NCBI GenBank assembly: GCA_015039315.1
Contig: WIDE01000056.1
Location: forward strand, 106,683 to 170,682
DNA from: Clavulina sp. PMI_390
Taxonomy: Eukaryota; Basidiomycota; Agaricomycetes; Cantharellales; Hydnaceae
Direction of reading: 5' to 3'
Length of the DNA: 64,000 nucleotides
Numbering within the stretch: the stretch's first letter is position 1; every line of letters starts with the position of its first letter. Made by a program: the position numbers and the translations under genes. Positions 1 through 12,442 of the stretch are shown here, piece by piece. Below the pieces are notes generated by a model. It ran no database searches, was not told where the DNA came from, and saw only the letters and a list, made by a program, of their open reading frames with translations.

Positions 1-1938
1 GTGTTGGGGATTTCAGGATCCGACATGATCTGCCTTCCGTAGACCGTTTTACCCATGTCAAGGTTCACACGAAGACTGAGAGGAAGAGGGTGGTCAAGAA
101 TGTGAGTAAATTGAATAACACGCCAGAAAAACTTTTGGTACACACCTGATGGGAATGATGGACGAAAACAGAATGAGGAACCGGAAGACATATACATACC
201 ATAATCCTCTGAACCCGTTGAGGGCCACAAGAACTATGGATAGCGCGAAAGTGACCGTGCAAAGAATCTGCCATCACGCGTGATTGGAAGACGATGTTAA
301 TGCTCGCAAACTGGGCTTCAAGGGAAACTCGACCCACTCACCTTCGCCAAGCGATTGATCTCCAAATCCAATAATCCAACCTTTGTTCCAGGATGGCTGG
401 TATTCATCACCGCCCTAGTCTCAGGCCCAGTATAAATGACGAAGCCAACAGCTCTACCGGCAGCAAGCACAGTATTAGACCAAAGGACATTCTCAACAGT
501 AAGGGGTTCAATGGAGACGAGGGGAACGTCGTCTGGCGTCCGTTCGGCAGTGCCGGTGTTTGTTGAGTGCGCGGCAGAGGAGTTTGAAGAGGTTGGGGCG
601 AGTGGGAGTGAGCTACCATTGATGGAGAAGGTCCCCACAAATGTGTTGATATCCTTAATAGGCGCATCGGCTGCATAACAAAGGAGAAAAAGTTTATTTA
701 GCTTGGGAAGCAAGGAACGGAATCTCTGGGCTCACCATAAACCTCGCCTTCAACTTCCAGAAGTGCACGATCATCACCAAGCTTCTGACAGCTTGGGACG
801 GCCACACGAAGTTTCCAATCCGTCTCGCCATCCAGCTGATCTGTTCGAATGAAACATGTACCACTCGAATCACTAGTCCGTAACAAAACCATATCTGCAG
901 GAACGCGCTGGTTCTTCTCCAGAATGACGAGATCTCCAACACGAATTTTCGATGAGGGAATATGTCGAGTGGGGGCGGAAACGCCGTGAGGATGGCTTTC
1001 GATGTCGGAAGGAGGAGATGAGAGAGAAGCAAGAGCAGAAGGTGAAAAATCAAGGACACCATATAGCTGGGAGTTGGCCTCGGTGTCGCGGACGTAACGA
1101 ATGTAGTCATCGTAGGCTTCTTTGCCCATCGTGACAGCAAGCACGAATGCTAATGGGGCAATATATGTCACGATGAAACCTAAATGATGCGAACGTCATG
1201 AAATCGTTAGTGAGAGTGATACACTTTAGGAACGACAAGACGTACCAATTTTGAGTGCAGGAATGAACTGCGACAGGGCAACCAAAAGGAAGTATAGGTT
1301 GAAGAAGAACTTGAATTGCTCGTAGAATACGAGAGGTAGGAATGTGAAGACGTTGTATTTCTGATTTCGTACAACGTTGGCAGGGAACTTCGACTGGATT
1401 TTGTCTAAGTAATGAAGTGAAGACGATGTTCAATATACCAATAGCCCCACAGCCTGGTGGAATTAGCTAACATACCTGCTGGGTGGAAGGGGATTGTGCG
1501 AGATTTATCTTTACCAGCTTTCGCCGCCGCAGCCGACTTCATATATGCAAACAAGGGAAACAAACCTGAGCGAAAGGACACCAACAGCATAGTAAGAAGA
1601 CATACCTTCGAGCTGGTTAGTCGATGTGAATCATCTGGTAATAAGGTTTCCGGAGGATCGTGTTCATCCAGTCTGGCACCGAACTCAGCGTCATCGGCAC
1701 TGGTTTCGCCGCTAAGCAACCTCTCCCCTTCTTCTTCATCACCACCAAATTGAGAGGGTTTCCTCCTTCGCGACCGCGGTCGAGCAGACAATGGGTTACC
1801 AGAAGCAGAGGCACGGGAAGACGGCATTGCGAAGATTTCTTGTGGGCGGTCACGGTCGCGTTCGTCGTTATCAAGGGGCAAGTAGCCCTTCTTGCGAGCG
1901 GAGAGAGGGTTCAGAGGAATATCTCCCCCTCCGACCAT
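1..1938 (-). CDS. NEO1: Neo1-type P4-ATPase (phospholipid flippase), 5' part
   Basis: Partial gene: the start lies at 1938 and the 3' end is outside the window. The product would be a P4-type ATPase of the Neo1/ATP9 branch, which flips aminophospholipids in Golgi and endosomal membranes. The first exon (1938-1606) encodes an acidic, Ser/Arg-rich cytosolic tail. Later exons encode [20 protein letters not shown] and the first membrane pair (around 1250-1400), then the actuator region with [12 protein letters not shown] (around 815-840). The exon touching the window edge reads [18 protein letters not shown], which precedes the phosphorylation-site DKTGT motif in this family. An extended low-complexity Ser/Thr segment (about 520-640) sits in the actuator loop. 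The family call is confident from these blocks; the P-site aspartate and the catalytic domain are not visible here. Confidence 0.9.
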
Positions 1939-3149
1939 TCAAAGGGTTATCTGCAAGGCCACGAGAGTTCTCCCAGTCCACTCTCCCCTTTCTATGATCC
2001 CAGAGGTGAAAGTGTTGACGTGTATGGGCGTTGCGTGGGTTGTTTGGCCGTACTTGGACTATCAGCATCTTTATTGCTATTCAGTCATGCAACATCAGCA
2101 AGTCTCTAAGGATACCACTTTCCTGCCGTTGGGAAAGCTATTGTGGCTTCAACTAGATATTAGCTCCAACTCTAACTCCGCGACATTCGAATATCTCGAG
2201 CATTGCTACCAGGCCAGGAAATGTTGCACTATTCTATGGGCGACGTAACGAGAGCCCGTCTTGAAACGATCCCTACCTCCCAAGCTCCCCAAAGATAGGA
2301 TTATCTGTCACTGACCAATTAGAATGTGGCTGCTTGCATTAATCAATTTGTCAATACGCTTTGGGCCTCTCATGGTGCAATCGAGATTGTTCTGGATGCT
2401 GAGAAGTCTAGCCTGGTATCAAATAAGTAACCAACACAATGGGATAATAAAACTAGGTAAGCCATGTGCTCATCCTAAGCGGTGAGGAGGGGAAGGTTTA
2501 CATTCAATCCGAAGCAAGGAGCGAATGACCATTAGCTAGATCGTAGTTGATCAGACCCACTCACCAGTGCCCTGGTTTCGAGGATTCCTTTGAGTTCTAT
2601 TTTTACACCTCTAGGAGTTAGATTAGAGCGTGTGTGTTTCGGCCATCGAGTTATACCAAGCACCTTGGCGATCAAGAAGTTGAGCTTCTTCGTTATTCTA
2701 ACTATCAAAAATTCACAGTGATTTCTCAGGGGGTGAGACTTCTTGGTAGTGGCACTCTCATAAAAAATCCAAAGAGCTAAAGATAAAATCTTCGAAAAAC
2801 CATGGCGATCGACACTTGCCATTGTCAGTATCACGTGGAGCTTCCCACGGTTAATCATTTGGATTGTGCTCCTTGGGCTGGCAACGCTCTGCAACTCCTC
2901 TGAATGATATCTTTGACTAATTAGAAAAGGAATCTGCTCCATTGCGTCTGAGAAAATTACCCACAGTCTCCGTACCCTGGCATCCTCTCGGTGTTGTGTC
3001 TACTCTGGCACACTCGACCACCAATTTGGACCAGCGAACTGTGAGCAAATCTGCTTTCTGCTGGCGTATATAAAGCCTCAGCACTTACACTGCCTGTCCT
3101 CAGCGGGTAGGCTTCTCCACCCTAATCTAACCTAGCTGAAGGTTCTGGA
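1939..3149. other. intergenic region, no supported gene
   Basis: About 1.2 kb between the Neo1-like gene and the secreted hydrolase-like gene. A 136-codon open frame on the minus strand (2532-2942) has no recognisable domain and no splice support. The only feature seen is the TATA-like box at the right end. Confidence 0.6.
3067..3074 (+). promoter_or_regulatory. TATA box of the 3150 gene
   Basis: TATATAAA lies 76-83 bases upstream of the ATG at 3150, a usual position for a fungal TATA element. It supports the chosen start. Confidence 0.5.
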
Positions 3150-5316
3150 ATGGGTTCTCTCAAAGCACGATCACTTCCCCGGCTGCAGGAGACATTCTGG
3201 CTCCTGACCGTGTTCGCCTTCATACACCCAGCTCATGCTGTGGACCTCTGGTGTGGAAAGCCATACGAAGCTGGATCTCCTCACATTACCCTTCCTGCAG
3301 CATCTTGGTATCCAACCCCACCTCACTCATCCGAACCACTGTTGAACCTCCAATGCACCCCTGCTCTCCGCCCGTATGTATCAGGCGAGGATTCAGAGGC
3401 CACAATTATCGTCGATGCAGACATCACGTATGACGTCGGCCAACCATTCGATGGAGACGAGTACAGCGCCGACCAGATGACGCTTGCAATCGCAGTGGAG
3501 CTCTATCCCAACTCCTCGTCATCTCATCCCACACAGATCCTCGCTGGGGGATACATCAAGCCTGGAACCCGTGACAACCAGTTCTCTTTCCCCCTCAAGC
3601 TGCTCGGCTCCCCATCCCTCTCTTCACCAAACTTCACTATCTCATGTTCGGCGCGTATCACTAGCGGTAGCGTGAGCTCTGCTAGGAACCAAAGCGGTGG
3701 TGCAGAGTACACGACACAGACACAGCTCATCTATTTGCCCCCGAACCCATGGGGTGGTAGCACCACGAAGCTCGACTCTAGAACCGGCGCAACACTAGTG
3801 AAGTCACTGGGGAGGGACGGGGGCTCGTATGAACCGATCATGCCTTTTGGCTTCTATGACTCGACAGGATTTGTGTTGAACGAAACTGCTGTCCTTGATA
3901 TGAAAGCGAAAGGGTAGGTCAAATACCGGAGTCGATCCATGTGACAGTCGTGTGCATCAGCTAAACTCTCAGGACAGATATAACGTGGCCCATCCTATTC
4001 CCCCCTTCAGCTCAGACGCAGACAGGATCCAAGCGTTCGGTTATCTTGAGGCTGCTGGTTCGTTTCAGCTTTGCTCGCTCCCTTGGACTCATTTGGCTAA
4101 CATTCTTGGTGTAGGAATCTACCTGATCTATGATATGCGCCAGTATGTATCTTGCCCAGATAACCTCATTCTCGTTCTTCCGACCCCAGCTAACCACGTT
4201 CCTCCCTCTTAGTGACTACCTCAACCTCACTTCCGTTGAAGAACAAGTTTCCACCTTCCGCTCACAGTCCAATCTCCTCATGTGGTATACCGCTGATGAA
4301 CCGGACGGGACACAAGACGCATTGAACGGCACCACGCTTGCGTCCGAGCTCATTCGCGACCTCGATCCTTACCATCCAGTCTCATTGGTCCTAAACTGCT
4401 TCGACTACTACTGGAAAGAGTATTCGAGTGGTGGAGACATCGTGCTGCAAGACGTGTATCCTGTCGGTGCAAACCTCACTTGGTCGTTCCGGGGTACGGA
4501 GGTGTGTTATTTTTTCCTTCAAATTTACATTCTACTTTGCGGGCTGATGTGCTATGGAAATTTTAGTGCACGACGACTTATGGAGACTGTGGGTGCGACG
4601 ACTGTACCGACCAGGATGGCTTGGGAGATATTGGCACGCGCATTGACACATTCAAAGAACGTGCACGGTGGGAGGGACGAGAAAGGACGATGAGCTTTTG
4701 GAGCGTTCCTCAAGCATTTGGGCCACAGCTGTAAGTAACTTCCCTCTAGTATATAACCTTTACTCTGCGTCTCATGACCACTCTCTACGCCCGATATCAA
4801 GATATTGGCCGCGTTGGCCCACTGGCATAGAATTCGTCGCCATGAGTGCTACAGGAATCATCCATGGTTCCACAGGTCTGTATTGCGGTTATCCTCTATA
4901 ACCGGCCCACTAGCTTATGATGATCCATCTCTATCTATCCAGGTGTAACCGCATGGAGTTTGCCCAACGACGACGACATCTATGATGTAGGAGGGCAATT
5001 CGCGAGCAAATTAACACCACTCGCGACTTCCATGTTCTCCCCAACAACAAACTTCACATTCTTCAACAATGCTGCTGGGCACATCGAAGCTGGGGTGTGG
5101 GCCGCTGGCTCATCTGGTCTGACTGATGTCCTCATTACCGTTAATCTACACAATGATACGGCAACTCTTGTTATTCACCCAAGCTCGGGCAACAGTGTCG
5201 CAAAATGGCAGCAGGTATTTGAGAGCGGCAGTGGGGCAACATTTGACGCCGGGAATAATGGGGACGTCACGATTGGGCTAGAAGCATTCGGGACTGTGTT
5301 ATATACAAGAAGTTAG
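3150..5316 (+). CDS. secreted glycoside-hydrolase-like protein
   Basis: A multi-exon gene whose product begins with a signal peptide (cleavage probably after HPAHA, residue about 30) and starts the mature part VDLWCGKPYEAGSP. The first exon (3150-3917) encodes about 255 residues with many N-glycosylation sequons. It reads like a beta-sandwich domain followed by a segment ending MPFGFYDSTGF, which leads into a barrel-like region. Later exons carry LLMWYTADEPDGT, QDVYPVGANLTW and a cysteine-rich stretch with CGCDDC-like spacing, then a C-terminal beta domain (4950-5316). The layout resembles uncharacterised fungal extracellular proteins with a TIM-barrel glycosidase fold. The acidic pair in the ADEP motif would be a candidate catalytic site. 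Secretion is well supported; the hydrolase role is an inference and no substrate can be named. Confidence 0.7.
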
Positions 5317-5524
5317 AGTGATGGTTCAGGGTCATATTTAGGCCACCAAGTATTCATTTACTAGCTCCCTAGATATCATTTTCAGTCCATCACGTCTCCA
5401 ATTTAGTGATACAGAGGGCGATGCAAGAATTCGAGTCACTGTTGTTGTCACGCACCACAAATTCCCACGGTCACCGTCCGATTCGCTCTCACTGCCTAAA
5501 CCTTGAAAATCCCTGAACACCCCC

Positions 5525-7285
5525 ATGGCTCTCGAAATCGCTGCAGAAAATGCTCCAGAGGCCCCTGTAGAAGCTACAGTTGATAAGTCTGCTGAGGTAG
5601 TCAAGCAGAGTGCGTCTCCGATCCTCCCTCTCCTTCGTTTGTTCCTCTGGGTCTAGCCACGCCCTGTTCTGAGTCATTGTTGACCACCTCTTCATCTCTT
5701 CGCCCATCCTTATAGTTGAGTTCTACTTTAGTGATACGAACCTGCCATATGACAAGTATATGTGGCAGCTGTATGACAAGACTCCAGAGCACTGGGTCTC
5801 TCTCAAGATCCTGGCTTCCTTCAAGCGTATGCGTCCTCTAGCCGAGGATGGACTTCCTTGGATCGCCGAACAGCTTCGAGAGAAGAGCACCAAGCTCGAG
5901 GTGGATGAGGCAGGCGAGAATGTTCGTCGCCTGACTGCTCCCCAACCTCCAAAGGATGCCTTCGACAGGACCGCCTATGCCAAAGGCTTTGGTAGTGATG
6001 AGAAAGATGGAAAGCTTTTGAGCGATATTCAGCGCTTCTTGGAGAAGTGGGGCAAGGTCGCTGTTGTTCGGATGAGGAGGGGTGAGAAGAAGGAATTCAA
6101 GGTACGTTGGTTCACAGACGCCGACTGTCACTGCTTCAAGTTACTCATTGAATCATATCCACACGAAGGGCTCCGTATTCGCCGAGTTCGAAGAATTCGA
6201 ATCTCTTCAAGCGTTTGTCGATGCCCCAGAATCAGAAAAGATGTGGGATGACCAGCCACTCCTCGTGATGACCAAGTATGTTGCATGCTCACGTCTAATG
6301 ATTATGTATCTGCGGCCATTCATTAATTTTGTCGCGCGCAGGGAAGCTTATTGTCTGAAGAAGATGGAAGAGAAAGGCATCTCAGGCGATACCTCCTCCC
6401 TGCGTCGTTCTGCAAACATCCCCTCGACTGGCCACAACGAGAAGCACAAGTTCAACGCCTTCCTCCTCAAAGACTCTAGCCACGTTCCTACCTACTCTTC
6501 ATCTTCATCTGCCCCAGCTGCTGCTGCGCCCGCTCCAGAGAAGAAGGTGTTCTATGGCAAGCAGCAATTTGTCATCAAGCCAGATGGCACATTCGACGAG
6601 AGCAGCGTGGAAATCCCAGAACAGAGTGTGCTGGAATTCGAGGGTGCGGGCAGCGGAGACAAGTCTTTTGGTGCTATCAAGGTGTGTTGCCTTGCTCATC
6701 TCATCTCGCCCAGCGGACTGATTCATGAGCCATTCATTACTATCCCCGGTTTAGGCGGCATTGAAAGAAGTCTTTGAGCGCCCTCCTCATATCAGCTTCA
6801 ACGCTGAGAAAACTGGCGGGACTCTTGTCTTCACTCACACTGTTACGGATGAGCAATTGGAGCAGGTGAAGGAAAAGCTGCCGCAGATCGGAGGTGGAGA
6901 TGTCACGTATTCGCGCATGGGTGGTACGTCTCTAGTGCTCGCTAATTATTCTGATCCCCCATCAAGTTTTCTATCGTTCCCTACTGATTCACTATTCTTG
7001 AATGCAGCCGACGGCGAGCGTGAAGCTCAGCTCAGTAATCTACGCTCCATCGTCGCCCTTGCCCTCAACAAGGACAGTGACGGGCCCGGCGCCTCTAAAA
7101 CCAGGTCAGGTGCTCCTGGCGGTCGCGGCGGCAGGGGCGGCCGTGGTGGCCGCGGGCGAGGTGGCGGTGGTCGTGGTGGGGGTAGGAACGGAGGTGGCGC
7201 CAGCAATGGTGGGAAGAAGCGCAAAGCTGACGACACTGCTGAAGAAGGCTCTGCCAAGAAGAGCAAGGTGGCTGCAGATGCATAG
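5525..7285 (+). CDS. La-type RNA-binding protein (Lhp1/Sla1 homologue)
   Basis: La protein binds 3' oligo-U tails of RNA polymerase III transcripts in the nucleus and protects pre-tRNAs. Exon 1 (5525-5610) joins an exon starting at 5716 to give KQIEFYFSDTNLPYDKYMW, the signature of the La motif. It is followed by WVSLKILASFKRMRPL and the end of the winged-helix domain near residue 100. An RRM follows (FLEKWGKVAVVRMRRGEKKEF, then GSVFAEFEEF). A second, weaker RRM-like unit (ALKEVFERPPHISFNAEKTG) lies near 6765-6925. The tail (7090-7285) is Gly/Arg-rich, with repeated GGRGGRG units and a Lys-rich nuclear-localisation type end (KKRKADD, KKSK). The domain order matches La. The long RGG tail is more typical of RNA-chaperone variants than of short yeast Lhp1. 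The ATG at 5525 opens the La reading frame directly. Confidence 0.93.
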
Positions 7286-9015
7286 AGTGGCATGATGAAA
7301 AGCCGGCCACTCGTTACGACCACATCTGAATCATCACTTCACATCCCGCTTCGGTTTTTCACTCAACCACCTCTAAGATCGCGCTCTGTTCTATTTCCAG
7401 GTGCCACCAGTGCCTCATCACCAATCTCAGTCTCGTCATTCGCTCCGCATTTATGCTCAAAATCCCATCAGCGTTGTGTTCATTCAAACACAGACGCCTT
7501 GTATTCATATTTCTGGAATCTCGCTATTTTCGCCATTCTCCGGATTTGTTGTCTTTTCTCATCATCAACAAATGCTTTCGGCCAACTACTACCAGCTCTT
7601 CAGCATCATCATGTATGTACTTAGTGAAGCAATGACTAGGGTTTACATTTTAGGTTGTGACGTTGCTCACGAACTTTGGCGCCCACTTCCTCGGGGGTGG
7701 GGTCTGGGAACCACAAACCGTATGTCCCGATACGACTGAGCTCGTTTACAGCCTCCAACATATTTATAGGCCCCTCGAACATGTGGATCACTCAGCCATA
7801 CTCACCCTGCGGGGGATCCCAGTATCTTGGATCTAATCGCTATTGGATTTATCTTTGTTGATCTAATCGGGACTATATAGGTTTATTCCTTGTGGGGTTC
7901 GGCGAGAAGTGCTCGCTCCCTGCGAACTCCTCTTCACTTCCTGAGAGTGTATTCCTTGGGTACTACTTATGGTGATCCGGGTACTGTCCATATAAGACGT
8001 TAATAATCGGTGAACCAAGCTGCCCTTGCGATTTTCCTTGGTCCAAATGTCTATTTATGTGTCAATCTGCATCTATTGGGCATCGTTGGCCGAAACTAAC
8101 GGAAGAAACCGTGAAGAGCATCATGAAGATTTTCGCTGGAGTAGCGGCTGGATACAACCAGACCTCTCGTTTCGGACCCTGTTACCAATGACACCAGGGA
8201 ACGCCCCCGAAACGTGAGACTTTCGTGTCACGTGGAAGGTCCTGCCGCCAAGCCTTTGGGGAGCACTTCTACAGACCGAACATCAGAAAGCAATCTCTGC
8301 GATTTTCATATGATTAATCACATTCTCCATGGGGATTAGAGGATGACTCCCCTCAGCATTTTCCCCACAAGGATTGGCCGAAGTCAATTCACGTCTCAAG
8401 TGACCAGGGTTTGCCAAGGCCGAGGTTGGAAGCATCTGAACGGCTCCATAGATTGGACCCAATATAATGATGCGACGGACTTAGCAGACTACGAGTGAGG
8501 CTTCTCTGATTGACGCCATTTTACGTCCCTGGCGCAAAATAGAGCCATCTAGTTTCTCACACGTTGGATGGCTGCTTCCCTGAATGATGACCCCAAGCTA
8601 TCGATCCCAAAGGAGAGGCTTGACGGGGTTTAAAAATATCCCGCCGGCCGAGGCTCTACGGATCCGTGATTCTCCGTTACTTCCGACATTTAAGCTCGCG
8701 TAATATTGAATATGGATTCTAATTCTGTCTGATCGAGCTACAGAGCTACAGCTCGGAAGGTGCAACATATCTGAGCAGCTAAACCCCAATAGTTCGCCGA
8801 AGTTCCTACCTAGCATACCGTACCGTTGGTGCGTCAAACCTACGCGCCGCTTGGCGTGCCTATTGGTTTGATCAGGGTATAAATTGATTCCTCCAGTTGC
8901 CATATTTTTGGTCCTCAGTCCCTTCCCCGTAACTCCCATATCGTTTACTTAGTACGAAGTCCACCTAAGTCGATATGTGAGCTAAACTCTGATCTTGATT
9001 CGGAATTCTTGGTAG
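7286..9015. other. intergenic region, no supported gene
   Basis: About 1.7 kb. Short open frames on both strands (for example 8598-8939 minus) lack domains, signal peptides or splice support. The right end holds a TATA-like element for the next gene. No repeat structure was recognised. Confidence 0.55.
8878..8884 (+). promoter_or_regulatory. TATA box of the 9016 gene
   Basis: TATAAAT lies about 130 bases before the ATG at 9016, slightly far but the only such box near this start. Confidence 0.35.
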
Positions 9016-9527
9016 ATGCGCGCTTTTACCATCCTCGCTGCTCTTGGACTCGCCGCTCATTCGGCTCAGGCATACATAACTACGAGCACGGAGTGGGGTA
9101 GTTTGTGCTACGCTGAAGTGACAGCTCCAGTCGCTACCCAAACTGAGGCAGGCGTCACCGTCACCGCAACTGAGCCTGGCACGAAGTATACGGTAAGATC
9201 TTGTGGTCGAAATCGCTCTTCTCGAACGCTAAGCTACATTTTCCGGCCACGCAACTTCATGCATAGACTTCTACGGTCTACGTCATCTACACCCCCCCTC
9301 CCAGCAAGCGTGGATACCCTCCTGCTGCCCGTGCAGTGGTTCCTTCCGTTGCCGACCAGACGACCATAGTGGTGGTAGACGAGTGCATCACGACGACTAC
9401 GGAGACCTACACTCCCACCACTGTCGTGTACAACCCTTCAAGTACAACAACGACAAGCGTTTCGAGCACCACCGTTACTGATATTACCACATACACGCTT
9501 TGTGCGCCCGGTAACTCGTGCTTGTAA
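9016..9527 (+). CDS. small secreted Thr-rich protein, copy 1
   Basis: A two-exon gene of about 145 codons. The product starts with a clear signal peptide (MRAFTILAALGLAAHSAQA), followed by YITTSTEWGSLCYAEV. Exon 1 ends at a GTAAGA donor after about 9192. Exon 2 begins ACTTCTACG near 9268 and restores the frame with STVYVIYTPPP. The C-terminal half is a run of Thr/Val with TTIVVV, then TTTTSVSSTTV and the terminal motif TYTLCAPGNSCL. Four cysteines are visible, two of them in the terminal motif. The paralogue at 10700 has the same exon layout, signal peptide and terminal motif, which supports the model. I do not recognise a known family. The Thr-rich body suggests an O-mannosylated extracellular or wall-associated protein. 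Confidence 0.8.
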
Positions 9528-10699
9528 ACAATTCATATTAGAAAGATAGGGGACGGGGGAGAGGAAATTAAGAAGTCTAGTTTTCGGCACTTTCAGCTTG
9601 TTGAAAATCGAAAAATAATACAGTGATCCTTTGCTTTCGTGTATGGATCATGTGTAATACGACTTTGTTTCAAAGATGAATATTCAAAAACTCACCTATT
9701 TTTAGCCTCCACCCGTTAGGGACATTTATCCTTGCAAGCAATCATAGGTTCAATCAGTATTATGGGCTACCTTGAAAGTTGATCCAAAGAAAGTTTTGTC
9801 ATTCCTGCTTCGTCCATCATCGCAGAGCAGGGTTGCTTCGCTTGAGCGGCCTCATTTGTATCAATTAGCTCACCCCCGTGCTGAGCTAGAGTTATGTTTA
9901 TGTAACCTCTTCATGCAATTGATGGCGCAAGAACCTTACCAATATTGTGCAATATTATTTGGTCTACTGTTGCTTGTGGGGCGTTAATATTTCGTTCGAG
10001 AAGCCTTGTTCGGAAGGAAGATCAGTCGTGGCACCGAAAGTATCTTGAGCCTGCGCCAGAAGTAATCAATCTCTTATACATCTTCCCTCTATATCATAAT
10101 ACACGCTCTTAACCAAATTTAACTGACACATGGCGGGAGAATCTCCCGGAGCCAGTGCACATCAGGTGATCACGAATACCCGGCGTGGACAGCGGCAGCT
10201 GTGGGTGTGGTTCATTGCGCACCAAGCTCAGAGCTATAGGACATGCAATCGTAAACGATAAAACCTTTCATTTTCATATCCTTTTTAACGATCCGTTCAC
10301 CCTTGTCAAGAACTGGTTTAGGTGGACGCTTCTGGAAGGATAACTCCGAGTGGAGCCGGCTGTATCGATATTTTCATGGGATGGTTTTCCCGCCGAAAAC
10401 ACCGAAATTCTAGCTAAAGCTAGGCCTCTACGCCTGGGCCGAAGGCCGCTTCGTCTCAAGGAATTCAATTGTAGGAAATCCGAAGATAAGTGAACAGGAA
10501 AATAACAGGCTTACATATTATCCACGCTGTCATATGTAGAAACATATAAGGGTTGAAGATGCGGAGAACGTCTTCCAGCCTCATCCATTGCTCTTCTTTC
10601 CATCCGCCCCATTTAGAAAGGTTTGTGGTAGACTCCGGAGACTTTATTCAGCAATATTGCAGAAGGGATGCGGTACTGATTTCTTGGTTTCCCCCCTAG
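9528..10699. other. intergenic spacer of the tandem array
   Basis: About 1.2 kb between two paralogous secreted-protein genes. The first 570 bases (9528-10100) are clearly similar to the region downstream of the next copy (11290-11880), for example in shared text around cttcgtccatcat and gttgcttgtggggcg. No gene is supported here. Confidence 0.65.
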
Positions 10700-11225
10700 A
10701 TGCGCGTGTTTGCCCTGTTTGCCGCTCTTTATGCTACTGCTGTTCCAGCGTGGGCATATGTGACCACCAGTACAGAGTGGGCTAGTCTGTGCTACGCGGA
10801 CTCCGAGGTGACAGCTTCCCTGGTCACAAAAACCCAAGCAGCAGTGACCATTACTGAGACGGAGTCTGGGACCGCCTACACCGTACGCCCGAACATGCTT
10901 ACTGACTAACCCCAATCAACAACTCAAGATATCTTCATGAAACCCCCTGCCTTTCTTTTAAATGAAGACCTCCACACAATATGTGCTTTACACCTCCCCC
11001 GTTGCCGAACGTGCTTACCCTCCCGCCCCCCGTGAGGTCCCAGCTCCTGCTGACAAAACAACTATCGTTGTTGTTCAAGACTGTTACACAACTGAGACTT
11101 TTACCACCACTCCCACAACAACCGTTTATAACCCTGCGAGTACGACGACGACGAGTGTGTCCACAACCACCATTACAGAAATCGCCACATACACCCTTTG
11201 TGCTCCAGGCAACCAGTGCTTGTGA
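10700..11225 (+). CDS. small secreted Thr-rich protein, copy 2
   Basis: Paralogue of the 9016 gene. The signal peptide MRVFALFAALYATAVPAWA is followed by YVTTSTEWASLCYADSEV. Exon 1 ends at GTACGC after the codons for GTAYT, and exon 2 resumes with TSTQYVLYTSPV after an AAG acceptor near 10968. The rest repeats the copy 1 plan: a Pro-rich linker, TTIVVVQDCYTTETFTTTPT, then TSVSTTTITEI and the end TYTLCAPGNQCL at a TGA (11223-11225). The stop is two bases before an assembly gap, so the downstream context is uncertain. Function is unknown; it is likely extracellular and O-glycosylated like its neighbour. Confidence 0.78.
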
Positions 11226-11226
11226 G

Positions 11227-11236
11227 NNNNNNNNNN
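11227..11236. other. assembly gap (10 N)
   Basis: Ten consecutive N. It sits exactly where one copy of the secreted-protein gene ends and the tail of another begins, so an unknown length of tandem repeat is probably missing or collapsed here. Confidence 0.97.
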
Positions 11237-11289
11237 TTACTGATATTACCACATACACGCTTTGTGCGCCTGGTAACTCCTGCCTGTAA
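11237..11289 (+). pseudogene. 3' end of a third secreted-protein copy
   Basis: Immediately after the gap the sequence encodes TDITTYTLCAPGNSCL and a stop, identical in protein to the end of the 9016 copy. The upstream part is lost in the gap. It may be a complete gene in the real genome rather than a true pseudogene. Confidence 0.7.
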
Positions 11290-11900
11290 AGAATTGGTGT
11301 TAGGGAGATGGAGGATGAGGGATAGAGATTTGAAGAATCTGTCGCTTTCCACCACTTTCAGCGTGTTGCAAATCGCATGCAATAACACGGTGATGATTTG
11401 ATCTGTTGTACGGATCATGTGTACTACTGCTCTGTTTCACCGACGAATATTCAAAACCTCTCACCTATATTTAGCCTCGATCCGTCAAGGCTATTTATCC
11501 TTTCATGCAATCATAGGCTCACCCCTACTATGGGCCACCTGAAGGTTGAATCCAAGAACTTTTGTGATCCCTGCTTCGTCCATCATGGCGAGCCACGGTT
11601 GTTTCGCTTGAGCTGCCTCAATTGTATAAATGAGCTTAGCCCCGTGCTCTGCTAGGGTTACGGTTATGTAAAAATGTCCATACAATTGATGGCGCAAACA
11701 TCTTACTAATATTGGGTAGTATTCTTCGATCTATTGTTGCTTGTGGAGCGTCAATATCCCGGTCAAGAAGTCCTGTTCAAAAGCAAGATCAGTCGTGACA
11801 CCAAAACTGCCTTGAGTCTAGGCTGGCATGAGTTACCATTCTCTCGTCCATCTTTCTTCTATCTCCATTCACACTCTTAGCTAGGTGTCCATGTCAGACG
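11290..11900 (+). repeat. duplicated downstream flank of the secreted-protein gene
   Basis: This stretch is similar along its length to 9530-10100, with scattered substitutions and small indels. It includes shared segments around agcctc-atccgt, atgggccacct, and the stretch preceding tattgttgcttgtgg. The duplicated unit therefore included gene plus 3' flank, about 1.7 kb per unit. Confidence 0.7.
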
Positions 11901-12374
11901 ACGGGAAAATCTCCCGGAGCAATGTAGATCACGCGAATAGCTGATCTAGAGACCAATGGCTATCGTAGGTGTGGTTAACTGTGCGCCAAACTTGGAGCTA
12001 CATAGACTGCCATTTCAGACTAGAGAGCGTTCCACATCCATTCTACTAATACGCCTCTCCAAGAACTAATCGAGCTAGCCGCCTCTAGAATAGTATAACC
12101 AGTGGAGTTATTGTACTAAATCGACGACAGGTTCACGGGTGTTACATTTGACATGATTCTCAACCAAATTGCCGTAGTTCAAGTTCACGGGTGTGACACA
12201 AGTTCGGGACGAGTCTGCTCATCAAGTCCGCGTCTAGCGCGTCTACACCTCGCAAAAGGGACTGACAACGTCCCAGTCATATTTATGAGCATTTTCCGAG
12301 ATGAACCAATCGTTTCCCTTATTATGGTAGCCGTAATGTGGTGGAGGGAGAGTACCAGGTCTCTTTGTCCTTGT

Positions 12375-12442
12375 TCCCACAACGGCCATTACAGAAATTG
12401 CCACACACACCCTTTGTGCTCCAGGCAACCAGTGCTTGTGAG
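12375..12442 (+). pseudogene. orphan 3' fragment of the secreted-protein gene
   Basis: A 68-base stretch nearly identical to the last part of copy 2 (11160-11227). It still reads AITEIATHTLCAPGNQCL then TGA. There is no exon, signal peptide or flank upstream, so it is a dead fragment left by rearrangement of the array. The rest of 11900-12680 shows no gene. Confidence 0.75.

Noticed and set aside
2532..2942. 136-codon minus-strand frame in the first intergenic region
   Set aside because: No recognisable domain and no neighbouring exons.
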